DNA from: an uncultured Sphingomonas sp.
Lineage (GTDB): Bacteria > Pseudomonadota > Alphaproteobacteria > Sphingomonadales > Sphingomonadaceae
Assembly: GCA_913775975.1 (NCBI GenBank)
Contig: CAJYLQ010000023.1
Span: 1-64,000, forward strand
Direction of reading: 5' to 3'
Length of the DNA: 64,000 bases
Shown: positions 49,001 to 56,224 of the stretch, piece by piece
How the letters are laid out: each line of letters starts with the position of its first letter
Numbering within the stretch: the first letter of the stretch is position 1
The notes under the pieces: model-generated
Databases searched by the model: none
What the model saw: the letters and a program-made list of their open reading frames with translations, nothing else
What the model was told of the DNA's origin: nothing
Translations under genes and position numbers: made by a program

Positions 49001-49354
49001 GCGCACATGCCCGGCCGCGACGGAGGCCAGATAGGGCCCGCGCACACCGATACGCGTGCGTGTCTCCACCCAGTCCGCGGTCAGGTCGGGACGTGCAGGG
49101 TCGCCGACGATCAGGTTGGTGAAGCGCTGCCGCCCCGGCCCCAGGGCATCGATGCGGTAGCGCACCGGCAGCCGCGCCGCCGCGATCCGGTCGTCGATCA
49201 CGCGGGTCAGGATCGTCCGGCGCTCCAGCCACCCGGTCAGGCCGATCGCGCCGATCAGCAGCAGCGGGACATAGCGGCGGCGAAACCGACGCCGATCCGG
49301 CATGGGGGACGGCGGCGATGGATCGAAGTCAACGGCGCGGTCGGGTTCGGTCAC
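46088..49354 (-). CDS. ydbH: YdbH family AsmA/TamB-like intermembrane lipid-transport protein
   Basis: A 1088-residue protein from a GTG at 49354. One N-terminal membrane helix (about 27-42, RYVPLLLIGAIGLTGWLERR) is followed by a very long periplasmic region of beta strands; its end has GLHTPPGQVATVRSVNPGI and FRGLIDSAASFYDPRRL. The C-terminal part is the YdbH-type dicarboxylate/AsmA-like domain, and the last 40 residues are Pro/Thr/Ser-rich. In E. coli YdbH, TamB and YhdP are redundant phospholipid transporters. The operon with ynbE and ydbL supports the same system here. Several long open frames in other phases are shadows. Confidence 0.82.
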   Translation of the reverse strand: MTEPDRAVDFDPSPPSPMPDRRRFRRRYVPLLLIGAIGLTGWLERRTILTRVIDDRIAAARLPVRYRIDALGPGRQRFTNLIVGDPARPDLTADWVETRTRIGVRGPYLASVAAGHVRLRGRLIDGRMSFGSLDRLLSTGSGGKGPELPALDLSVQEGQLLLATPAGGVGLALSGTGRLDRDFTGVAAILAPRLSFGNCTVRSVRARQGIAALGSDGRGGQGLRLTGPVTLGAGRCGETRLAGARADLVTRLTLGSQTGAAVEGRIATGAIDDPRGGADGVAGSIALAFGQAATRAGGDGGRVGGQVELVARRPHTAGLQARSLGIDGGIAVTDGALRYDGDVRVDGADARRWWPGLPVPAGTPAAPFAAALDRAMAAAARDLSGQADINLALADGLGITVRRARLRAASGAYAVIAAPEEGVSALEWRPGRPPVFDATATIGGGGLPAFRATLGRQAAGAPIRLSAVMTPYRVPGASLSLAPVTGVLTHRGAIRLATRVTLSGPLGDGRVEALTMPLALRRDPGGPLLIGAPPGGAACVPLAFQSVSVGGLALDPARVALCRTGPALVRIDRGGVTGGARLPATRLTGRLGGTPLQLDFADGTLALTDRRFALSGVEARLGPSERTTRLMAGQLTGALADGGVAGEFAAAGGQIANVPLVLSDGAGAWAFRNGALTLTGAARVADAAPTARFNPMAARDIALTLAGGTIAVTGALHEPTTGTRVASVRIGHRLSTGVGSADLTVPQLSFAKGFQPELLTPITFGVIADVKGAIDGAGHIAWGPGGVTSTGDFGTTGIDLAAAFGPAQGIAGRVRFDDLLGLHTPPGQVATVRSVNPGIAVENGTVRYQLLGGTRVQVEDARWPFAGGALTLDPTLLDFGAQRARFMTFHVAGARADQFLQQFDFQNLNATGTFDGVLPMVFDDSGGRIEDGRLTVRPGGGSIAYVGELGQKQLGFWGDLAFQALRSLRYRRLEVTMNGPLAGEMVTGVRFDGVSQGAGAKSNFLIRRLQRLPFVFNVRIRAPFRGLIDSAASFYDPRRLIQRNLPALLEEQNRRTGAPSTPTGPTSTSPTPPGPTPAIQPSASETMR

Positions 49355-49520
49355 GCGCGCCGCGCACTCCTGGAAAACGATGACCTGGGTCTAGACCAAC
49401 CGGAAGGATGAAGGGAAGGGGGTCGGGCCAGGGATAGTCTCTGGCCGCGGGGCCCGCCGCTCCGGCTGGAGCCCGGTGGATCGCGGCGTGCATGCAGGCG
49501 AGCCACCGGGCGATAACCGA

Positions 49521-49655
49521 TTACTTCGCGTCGTCCGCCGTCTTCGCGACCGTCTGACCGGCCGAGCTGACATCCTTGCCCACGCCCTCGACCGTGTTGC
49601 ACGCCGAAACCATCATCACGCCGGCGACCAGCGCCAGACCCACCAACTTACGCAT
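49521..49655 (-). CDS. Entericidin A/B family small lipoprotein
   Basis: A 44-residue lipoprotein too short for ordinary ORF calling: MRKLVGLALVAGVMMVSACN, then TVEGVGKDVSSAGQTVAKTA and DDAK. The lipobox VSAC gives Cys19. The pattern CNTVEGVGKDVSSAG is the entericidin signature (CNT-GxGxD-x-GxxI). AGGAGGT is five bases before the ATG. An EcfG-like promoter (GGAAC-N16-CATT) lies 42 bases upstream, in keeping with sigma-S or general-stress control of entericidins elsewhere. Confidence 0.88.
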   Translation of the reverse strand: MRKLVGLALVAGVMMVSACNTVEGVGKDVSSAGQTVAKTADDAK

Positions 49656-49692
49656 GGGAAACCTCCTTGCAGGCGAAACTGCCGGTCACAGG

Positions 49693-49717
49693 AATGTTCT
49701 GTCCCGACAATCGTTCC
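49693..49717 (-). promoter_or_regulatory. EcfG-like promoter of the entericidin-like gene
   Basis: On the minus strand GGAAC (49717-49713), 16 bases, CATT (49696-49693): one mismatch from GGAAC-N16-CGTT. Apart from this, the gene-free stretch 49656-49991 holds a G-run near 49839 and nothing else recognisable. Confidence 0.4.
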
Positions 49718-49991
49718 GCTTCCCGTACGATCGGCGGGAGCGTTGCGACGGCGCTTTGATGTAAGAAGGGACGCTTCCCGCTCTTGGACGGCACTGAAGG
49801 CCGTTAAAACGAATATAGGCCCGAAAGCGTCACCGGGGGGGGGGAGGGGTAGACGCCTTCGGGCCTTGTTCGTGGATCGCGAGAGCGGGGGGGGCATAAG
49901 ATCGCGATCCGAAGAGCAGAACCCGGTGCCCGCCACTTGGTTCCGCAATATTTCTCGTTTCTCTACGAAATTCTTCGGATCGCGCCCGCGA

Positions 49992-51608
49992 TCAGTCCCG
50001 GCCCGTCACCGCGAAGGCGATCTCGTACGCGCCGGTCAGCGGATCGTGATGCAGTTTCGAGCGCAGCTGCCGCGACAGCCCCTCCATCACCCGCCCATAG
50101 CGCGTGCCGGCCAGCGACTGCAGCGCATCGCCGTCCACCAGCGCGCGCGACACGACACGCAGCACCGCCCGCTCCGCCGTATCGGCGGGCTTCACCGAAA
50201 CGCGGATCTGCGCGGCCGGATCGCAGCTGGCGGCCAGCTCGATCATCTCGGTGACGAGGAACGCCAGCGCGACCGCCACGTCCTGGTTCACCAGATAGGC
50301 ATCGACGTCCAGCGTCAGGCCGATCGCCTGCTGCTGGTCGGCGGCGGTCGCGCGGATGTTCGACGACAGCTCCCCGATCATCGTGCGCAGATTTAGGCCG
50401 CGATGCTCCTCCATCTCCGCGAAGTGATGGCGATGCACCACCGCCAGCGCATCGACGCGTCGCTGGATAGAGGCATAGGCCGCGGTCGCATCGGGGCTGC
50501 GTGCGCCGCGCGCGTGGAAGGCGATCAGGCTGGAGATGACCTGCAGGTTGTTCTTGACCCGGTGATGCACCTCGCGCGTCAGCTTGGTCTGCCGGCGCAG
50601 GCCCTCTTCCAGCCCGGCCTCGTGCGTGGCCACGGTTTCGGTGATCGCGCGGAAGGTTTCGCCCAGCGCCCGGATCTCCTGCGATGGCAGCGTCGTCGTG
50701 CGCGGTTCGATCACCTGGCCCGGCGTGAACGCCGCCACCTTCACGCGCAAGTCGCGCAGCGGCCCCAGCAGCAGCCGGTCGACCACGAACCACGCGATTC
50801 CCGCCGCCGCCGCCCACATCACCATCGGCAGCAGCAGCGCGATGACCAGCGACGAAGTGACGGGCGCGCTGCGCATCGTCGTCGTCAGCACGAGGCCGCC
50901 GATGCCCAGATCGGTGCGCACCGTCTCCCGCCGCGTCATCCGACCGTCGTCGGGCTCCTCCTCCAGCGGTAGGGTGGCATCGTCGAGGACGATCGCACTC
51001 GAGAAGCTGGTCGCGCGGCTGGCGGGCCGGCCCAGCCGCCGCAGAAAGGATTGCGGGAACAGCGCCGTCGCGGTCACGTCGCCCCGCTGGCCGACGATCG
51101 TCAGCAGCACGCCTTCACCCGGCAGCACCGCCGCCTCGGGCGCATCGGGATGGATCGCGCGCGGGCCGGCGGGCAGATCCTCGCCGCACAGCAATCGCCC
51201 GCGCCGGTCGGCGATCTCGAAGCGCGCACCGGCGGAGGCCTGTTGCGCGAACACGCCCTGCGCGCGTGCGCAGCTGGGCAGGTCGGCGGGATCGTTGCGC
51301 AGCGCCTCTACCGCGACGCGCAGCGCGGTGGTGTCCCCCACCAGCTCGGTCGCGATCGCGCGTGCGCTTTCGTTCGCGGCGATCCGCAGCCGGGACCGCG
51401 CCTCCGCATCGGCGACGCGCGTCGTCTGCAACGTCGCGACGACCGCGATCAATGCCAGCGGCAGCAGTGCGATGCTTAGGATCAGGAACAGCTTGGCGCC
51501 GGTCGGCAGCCGCCCGATCGCGGAGGTTCGGGCGGGGGGCGCGACAATGCCGTCCGGCGCGGACGCGGACGGCGGGGGCTCTTGAACGGCGATGGGATCG
51601 GCAGGCAT
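49992..51608 (-). CDS. phyP: PhyP-like HisKA_2 sensor with degenerate ATPase domain
   Basis: Membrane sensor of 538 residues in the general stress response locus. Helix 1 is at about 38-60 and helix 2 at about 254-277, enclosing a periplasmic sensor domain. A HAMP-like linker follows, then the HisKA_2 dimerisation helix with TREVHHRVKNNLQVISS (His348/349). The ATPase region is degenerate: where a N-box NELVTNALKH is expected (about 450-460) it reads TEMIELAASC, and no DNGxG follows. In Sphingomonas the protein at this locus (PhyP) acts negatively on PhyR, probably as a phosphatase. It lies 10 bp after nepR in the same operon. Confidence 0.88.
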   Translation of the reverse strand: MPADPIAVQEPPPSASAPDGIVAPPARTSAIGRLPTGAKLFLILSIALLPLALIAVVATLQTTRVADAEARSRLRIAANESARAIATELVGDTTALRVAVEALRNDPADLPSCARAQGVFAQQASAGARFEIADRRGRLLCGEDLPAGPRAIHPDAPEAAVLPGEGVLLTIVGQRGDVTATALFPQSFLRRLGRPASRATSFSSAIVLDDATLPLEEEPDDGRMTRRETVRTDLGIGGLVLTTTMRSAPVTSSLVIALLLPMVMWAAAAGIAWFVVDRLLLGPLRDLRVKVAAFTPGQVIEPRTTTLPSQEIRALGETFRAITETVATHEAGLEEGLRRQTKLTREVHHRVKNNLQVISSLIAFHARGARSPDATAAYASIQRRVDALAVVHRHHFAEMEEHRGLNLRTMIGELSSNIRATAADQQQAIGLTLDVDAYLVNQDVAVALAFLVTEMIELAASCDPAAQIRVSVKPADTAERAVLRVVSRALVDGDALQSLAGTRYGRVMEGLSRQLRSKLHHDPLTGAYEIAFAVTGRD

Positions 51609-51618
51609 CGCCCGCCGC

Positions 51619-51783
51619 CTAGTTCAGCTTTCCGAGAAGGTCGAGCAGATCGTCCGGGATCTTTTCCTCGACCGTCTGCTGATAGACGGATCGCAGCGCC
51701 GATCCCATGTTGCCATCCTTGCCTTCACCGTCACGGGACGGTCGTCGGCTGATGGCTTCCTTCTTTTCCTTGTCCTGACCCAA
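51619..51783 (-). CDS. nepR: Anti-sigma factor NepR
   Basis: Small anti-sigma factor that holds EcfG inactive until PhyR-P binds it. From a TTG at 51783 it has 54 residues (MGQDKEKKEAISRRPSRDGE...); the hallmark C-terminal helix is ALRSVYQQTVEEKIPDDLLD followed by LLGKLN. A longer frame from a GTG at 51846 exists, so the N-terminus is uncertain. It is divergent from phyR, with an EcfG-like promoter in between, and is followed by phyP. Confidence 0.85.
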   Translation of the reverse strand: MGQDKEKKEAISRRPSRDGEGKDGNMGSALRSVYQQTVEEKIPDDLLDLLGKLN

Positions 51784-51887
51784 TTCTTTCGGTCTTTCCC
51801 CCTGGGGCCGCCGGTCATGACGCCACGAACAGGGGCACGACCTCACAACCCGCTACCCTGGCGGGCACGGCAATTCCACCGCCATGA

Positions 51888-51912
51888 AACCAAAAGAGCG
51901 TTCGATGGTTCC
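51888..51912 (-). promoter_or_regulatory. EcfG-like promoter of nepR-phyP (autoregulation)
   Basis: On the minus strand GGAAC (51912-51908), 16 bases, GGTT (51891-51888), one mismatch from the consensus, about 105 bases before the nepR TTG. Feedback control of nepR by its own sigma factor is known for this response in alphaproteobacteria. Confidence 0.5.
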
Positions 51913-52034
51913 CGCTCCGACTTTCAATTTTTCAGGACCGCCATCGCGGAGACGCGCGGCGATCTTGTGCGTTGCATCCATATCGTCCCGACCGCAAGAA
52001 TGGGGCGCATCTTATCAGGGAGTATCCGTCGCTC

Positions 52035-52838
52035 ATGTCGCTTGGTCAGCAACTCGCCCCGCATCTTCCCTTTCTGCGGCGCTACGGCCGGGCCCTGACC
52101 GGCAGCCAGAGCCATGGCGACCGTTACGTCCGCGCGACACTGGAGGCGATCGTCGCCGCGCCCGACCAGTTCCCGCGTGACGTCGATCCGCGCCTGGGCC
52201 TCTACCGCATGTTCCAGGGCATCTGGTCGTCGGCCAATTACGACGAGATGGAAGAGCATCTGGGCAGCGACGTGGAGGGCGCGGAAGCCGTTGCCCGCGC
52301 GCGCCTGTCGCGGATGACGCCGCTGTCGCGCCAGGCGCTGCTGCTGACCGCGATGGAAGGCTTCACGCCGGAGGACGCGGCCTATCTGATCGACGTCGAG
52401 CCGAGCGAGGTCGACGCCCTTGTCGCCGAGGCGATGGCGGAGATCGAGAAGCAGACGCGCGCGCGCGTCCTCATCATCGAGGACGAGCCGATCATCGCGA
52501 TGGACATCGAATCCATCGTCCGCGATCTCGGCCATGACGTCACCGGCGTGGCCGTGACGCGCGACGAGGCGGTGGGCCTTGCCATGGAGGATCGCCCGGG
52601 TCTGGTGCTCGCCGACATCCAGCTGGCCGACGACAGCTCCGGAATCGACGCGGTGAAGGACATTCTGGCCGAGTTCGAGGTTCCGGTGATTTTCATCACC
52701 GCCTTCCCGGAACGTCTGCTGACCGGCGAACGCCCCGAGCCGACCTTCCTCATCACCAAGCCGTTCCAGCGGTCGACGGTGAAGGCGGCGATCAGCCAGG
52801 CATTGTTCTTCGACCAGACGACCGTACCGGCCGCCTGA
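52035..52838 (+). CDS. phyR: PhyR response regulator (sigma-like plus receiver domain)
   Basis: Anti-anti-sigma factor of the general stress response, 267 residues starting MSLGQQLAPHLPFLRRYGRA. Residues 1-135 are the sigma-factor-like domain (region 2- and 4-like, LSRMTPLSRQALLLTAMEGF). Residues 143-260 are a receiver domain: acidic pocket Glu149-Asp150, phosphoacceptor Asp194 in VLADIQLAD, Thr222 in FITAFPE, and Lys242 in LITKPF. When phosphorylated it binds NepR and releases EcfG. It is divergent from nepR. Confidence 0.97.
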   Translation: MSLGQQLAPHLPFLRRYGRALTGSQSHGDRYVRATLEAIVAAPDQFPRDVDPRLGLYRMFQGIWSSANYDEMEEHLGSDVEGAEAVARARLSRMTPLSRQALLLTAMEGFTPEDAAYLIDVEPSEVDALVAEAMAEIEKQTRARVLIIEDEPIIAMDIESIVRDLGHDVTGVAVTRDEAVGLAMEDRPGLVLADIQLADDSSGIDAVKDILAEFEVPVIFITAFPERLLTGERPEPTFLITKPFQRSTVKAAISQALFFDQTTVPAA

Positions 52839-52900
52839 CGCGGGCGTCATTTTCGACGGGAAGTTGCGGACCCAAAACGATCATCGGAGGTTGTGTTATC

Positions 52901-53038
52901 ATGGCTGATCCAAACGATGCTCCGCACCTTTCCGCCGAGGAAGCGCGTGCCGGCTCCACGCCGCACATGACGCGGTATATCCTGCCCATTTCCCTCGCGC
53001 TGATCGTCATCATATTTGCCGTGATGGTCTTTCGGTGA
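52901..53038 (+). CDS. Tiny single-pass membrane protein in the stress locus
   Basis: A 45-residue protein, shorter than typical ORF cutoffs: MADPNDAPHLSAEEARAGST, then PHMTRYILPISLALIVIIF and AVMVFR. The C-terminal half is one hydrophobic helix (about 26-44). GGAGG lies 10 bases before the ATG, supporting translation. It sits between phyR and ecfG on the same strand. Function unknown. Confidence 0.7.
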   Translation: MADPNDAPHLSAEEARAGSTPHMTRYILPISLALIVIIFAVMVFR

Positions 53039-53133
53039 GCGGCTTTCAGCTTGGCGGCGGGGTGGAAAGCCGCCCCGCAATGCCTATGTTGGCTGCGACC
53101 GGCACTCGCGCCGAGCATGACGATCGGACCAGA

Positions 53134-53793
53134 ATGACCCAGTCTCCGTCGCGCGACGACGCCGACACGCACGACGAAGAGATGGACGCGCCCGCTCCGG
53201 TGGAACACGTCTCTCTCTCCGACCCGGAATTCAAGACGCAGCTGGCTCAGGTCATCCCGCACCTGCGCGCCTTCGGGCGGTCGCTGTCGGGCAGCCGCGA
53301 TCTGGCGGACGATCTGGTGCAGGAAACGCTGCTGAAGGCATGGGCCGCGCGCAAGCGCTTCCAGGCCGGCACGAATATGCGCGCCTGGACGTTCATCATC
53401 CTGCGCAACCTCTATCTGTCCCAGATGCGCCGCGCGCGCTTCAAGGGCGAGTGGGACGATCTGGTCGCGGACCGCATCCTCGCCGCCCCCGCCAGCCAGG
53501 ATCGCCACGTCGAACTTGGCGACATGCAGCGCGCGCTGCTGCACCTGCCGCAGCCGCAGCGTGAGGCGTTGATCCTCGTCGGCGCCGGCGGCTTCGCCTA
53601 TGAAGAAGCGGCGGAGATCTGCAACGTCGCGGTCGGCACGATCAAGAGCCGCGTCGCCCGCGGCCGCGTCGCGCTCGACGCGCTGCTGACGCAGGGTAAC
53701 CTCCCCTCGCGCCGCGAGCATGAGGTCGACCCGAACAAGACCGCACTCGACGCGATCATGGGTGACGTGGACAATCTCAGCCGGGGTCGGTGA
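53134..53793 (+). CDS. ecfG: General stress response sigma factor EcfG
   Basis: ECF sigma factor (ECF15 group), 219 residues. Region 2 (about 37-105) includes SRDLADDLVQETLLKAW and NMRAWTFIILRNLYLSQMRR. Region 4 (about 130-185) has LPQPQREALILVGAGGFAYEEA and VGTIKSRVARGRVALDALL. The N-terminal 30 residues are acidic and Pro-rich. The ATG at 53134 is chosen because the upstream frame has no homology. It completes the PhyR-NepR-EcfG switch. Confidence 0.97.
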   Translation: MTQSPSRDDADTHDEEMDAPAPVEHVSLSDPEFKTQLAQVIPHLRAFGRSLSGSRDLADDLVQETLLKAWAARKRFQAGTNMRAWTFIILRNLYLSQMRRARFKGEWDDLVADRILAAPASQDRHVELGDMQRALLHLPQPQREALILVGAGGFAYEEAAEICNVAVGTIKSRVARGRVALDALLTQGNLPSRREHEVDPNKTALDAIMGDVDNLSRGR

Positions 53794-53870
53794 TGTGCCG
53801 AGAGCGGGTTGGGCTCTGCCCTCCCGCTTTCTTCGGAGTGCTTGGCCATCATATCAATTATCCGTGAGAC

Positions 53871-55064
53871 CTATGGGCGCGATGAATTCGCCCCCCGTAC
53901 CGGGTCGATCGCACGTAACGTGTAGTGCCCGGGCGGCAGCAACAGCGCCACGTCTTCGTTGGGCCGAACGGCCACACGGTCCATAGGCACCGCCGCGGCA
54001 GGTTCGCCTTCCAGTCGCGCCTCGATGATGCGCCAACCCTTGGTTGGTCGCAAGCTGGCTGGTATGTCCACGGGGACGTCGCCAGCCGCAATACGCCACG
54101 TCGGCCGTCCCTTCACGAATTGTGCAGTCGGATGGTCGACGATGAGGTCGAAGGTCCCCGGCAACTCGTCGGCGGGAATTACCGCAAGCCGACGTGCAAT
54201 GCCGCCTCCGCGACACGTAGTCTGTGAGACGGTAAGTGGGTCGATGCCCGTCTTTGCCCGCAATCGGGTCGCCATCCACCGTGAACCATCGGCCCGCGCC
54301 ACCTCCGTCGCATGGTGATATCCGACATGCACGATCAACTTTGCCCCAGCGTGGACTTTGATCCACGACGCTAGCGTGCTTGCCTGCGCCTCCTCCCGGC
54401 GGGCTATCTGCTCCTGTTGCGAGAGGTTAGACGACCCCGAACCGTCGGGTCGTTCTTCATAAGGTATCAACGTGTAACCTAGCCTTTTTGCGGTTCGTCC
54501 CATTCGGCCGAACGCTGCCTCCCCGAGATAATAGCCGTCGTCATCCTCAAGATACGGCAATTGCGCGTCGCGCAGCACGGAGGGCAGATATTTTGTCGGC
54601 GTGCCGTCTGGCGGATGCGCCAAGGCTTCAAGCGCCAAGGCGGTATAGCCCTGCCTCCTCAAGCGGGTCAGCAGACTTGCCGTGAAACCGCGATGTTCGG
54701 ATCGTTCGTGGCTTTCGTTGATGATGACAACCGATGTCTTCGCTGCTCGGCCAGCAATTTCATCGACAACGTCCCGAGTACCCGAAACCGGAGCGCAATC
54801 GGTGGCGGGATAATCGTCGCCGATGTTGGCGATCAAGTCCTCGCGACCGAAAAGGCTCAGCGTTTGGGTATCCGGCTGACTTCGGAGCGGATGATCTGGA
54901 TCGATTGCGGCCAGTTTCCCGATCCTGAAGCTGTTCAGGTTGCCGGCTTCGACCGCTTCGACTTCAAACGGTGGGACCAGGACAATACTGTCAGACTGTG
55001 ATGCAAGGGCGGCCCCTGAGCGGATAAGCAAACATAGGGCGGCGGCAATGCGACGTTGCGACAT
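53871..55064 (-). CDS. Exported protein of unknown function, EreA/ChaN-like core
   Basis: A 397-residue protein with a signal peptide (MSQRRIAAALCLLIRSGAALA). Residues 110-150 read TSVVIINESHERSEHRGF and TALALEAL, reminiscent of the His/Glu core of the erythromycin-esterase/ChaN-like superfamily, with LIVHVGYHHATEVA near 245 as a further His-rich motif. Similarity is by pattern only. Codon use and G+C are lower than in the neighbours, and no gene partner is evident; recent acquisition is possible. The name should be read as a fold hint, not a resistance claim. Confidence 0.6.
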   Translation of the reverse strand: MSQRRIAAALCLLIRSGAALASQSDSIVLVPPFEVEAVEAGNLNSFRIGKLAAIDPDHPLRSQPDTQTLSLFGREDLIANIGDDYPATDCAPVSGTRDVVDEIAGRAAKTSVVIINESHERSEHRGFTASLLTRLRRQGYTALALEALAHPPDGTPTKYLPSVLRDAQLPYLEDDDGYYLGEAAFGRMGRTAKRLGYTLIPYEERPDGSGSSNLSQQEQIARREEAQASTLASWIKVHAGAKLIVHVGYHHATEVARADGSRWMATRLRAKTGIDPLTVSQTTCRGGGIARRLAVIPADELPGTFDLIVDHPTAQFVKGRPTWRIAAGDVPVDIPASLRPTKGWRIIEARLEGEPAAAVPMDRVAVRPNEDVALLLPPGHYTLRAIDPVRGANSSRP

Positions 55065-55177
55065 TCCGGGTATCGTAACGGCATCCTGACATTTGGATAG
55101 CCTACGGACGGAGGCCCTGTCCTACACCCCGCCTGCCATGCGACACTCCGCCCGGTCTCCCCTTCCGACCGGAGTGT

Positions 55178-55307
55178 CTCAACATTGGCGCGACAGTCTC
55201 AACGTTCGACCTCATCCACCACGTCATCCGTGGCGCACAAGGCATTGTTGCGCCATCAAATCATCCTCGAACGGGAAACCGCCACAAGCCTCAACTTCCT
55301 CAACGTT
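55178..55307. repeat. Short CTCAAC motif cluster
   Basis: CTCAACATT (55178-55186), CTCAACGTT (55198-55206), CTCAACTTC (55290-55298) and CTCAACGTT (55299-55307) occur in the 252-bp gap between the exported-protein gene and bdhA. A 9-bp stem GACACTCCG/CGGAGTGTC (about 55142-55178) lies next to them. May be chance or binding sites; otherwise nothing is seen in the gap. Confidence 0.3.
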
Positions 55308-55316
55308 CGCGCGCCC

Positions 55317-56102
55317 TCACGCCGCCGTCCAGCCGCCGTCCATCGACAAATTGGCGCCGGTGATCTGCGCGGCCTCGTCGCGGCACAGGAACAGGGCGAG
55401 CGCCGCGACCTGTTCGGGGGTGACGAACTCCTTGGTCGGCTGCGCGGCGAGCAGCACGTCGTTCATCACCTGCTCGCGCGTCAGGCCGCGCGCCTTCATC
55501 GTGTCCGGGATCTGGTTCTCGACCAGCGGCGTCCAGACATAGCCGGGCGAGATGCAGTTGGCGGTGATCCGCGCCTGTGCGACCTCCAGCGCCACCGCCT
55601 TGGTCAGCCCGGCAACGCCGTGCTTGGCGGCGACATAGGCCGCCTTGTTGGGGCTGGCGACCAGCGAGTGGGCGGACGCGGTGGAGATGATCCGGCCCCA
55701 CCCCTTCGCCTTCATCGCCGGGATCGCCGCGCGCATCAGGTGGAAGACGGAAGTCAGGTTGATCGCGATTATCGCGTCCCACTTTTCCGGCGGGAACTCC
55801 GCGACGGGGGCGACATGCTGGATGCCGGCATTGGCGACGACGATGTCGCACCCGCCCGTTTCCGCGACCGCGCGTTCGACCATCGCGGCGATCTGCTCGG
55901 GCCGGGTCATGTCGGCCGGGTCGTACAGCGCGGGTGCGCCGCTCTGCTCGGCCAGGCCCGCCCGCGCCGCCTCGATCGCCTCTGCCTCACCAAAGCCGTT
56001 GATGACGACCGCCGCGCCTTCCGCCGCGAACGCGCGCGCGATGGCCAGGCCGATGCCGGATGTGGAGCCGGTGACGACCGCCGTCTTGCCCTTCAGGAAC
56101 AT
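55317..56102 (-). CDS. bdhA: 3-hydroxybutyrate dehydrogenase (SDR)
   Basis: Short-chain dehydrogenase interconverting 3-hydroxybutyrate and acetoacetate, 261 residues from MFLKGKTAVVTGSTSGIG. TGSTSGIG is the NAD site, NAGIQHVAPV the conserved NAG stretch typical of BdhA, and the catalytic Ser-Tyr-Lys is in ASAHSLVASPNKAAYVAAKHG. The C-terminal LVENQIPDTMKARGL also fits BdhA. Polyhydroxybutyrate turnover is the likely role. The longer upstream frame lacks homology. Confidence 0.92.
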   Translation of the reverse strand: MFLKGKTAVVTGSTSGIGLAIARAFAAEGAAVVINGFGEAEAIEAARAGLAEQSGAPALYDPADMTRPEQIAAMVERAVAETGGCDIVVANAGIQHVAPVAEFPPEKWDAIIAINLTSVFHLMRAAIPAMKAKGWGRIISTASAHSLVASPNKAAYVAAKHGVAGLTKAVALEVAQARITANCISPGYVWTPLVENQIPDTMKARGLTREQVMNDVLLAAQPTKEFVTPEQVAALALFLCRDEAAQITGANLSMDGGWTAA

Positions 56103-56224
56103 CGCACTTCTCCCATGATCTGTCGCCGCACCATGCGGCGGCGTCGGCCTACGATCAACCGTGGACCCGGCGCCCGGCTTGGCGCATTCCTGCGTCACGT
56201 AACGATATAAAACAGGGGGACGCG

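Noticed and set aside
47159..49411. 750-residue plus-strand frame and a 480-residue minus frame in ydbH
   Set aside because: Both overlap ydbH in other phases and lack family features.
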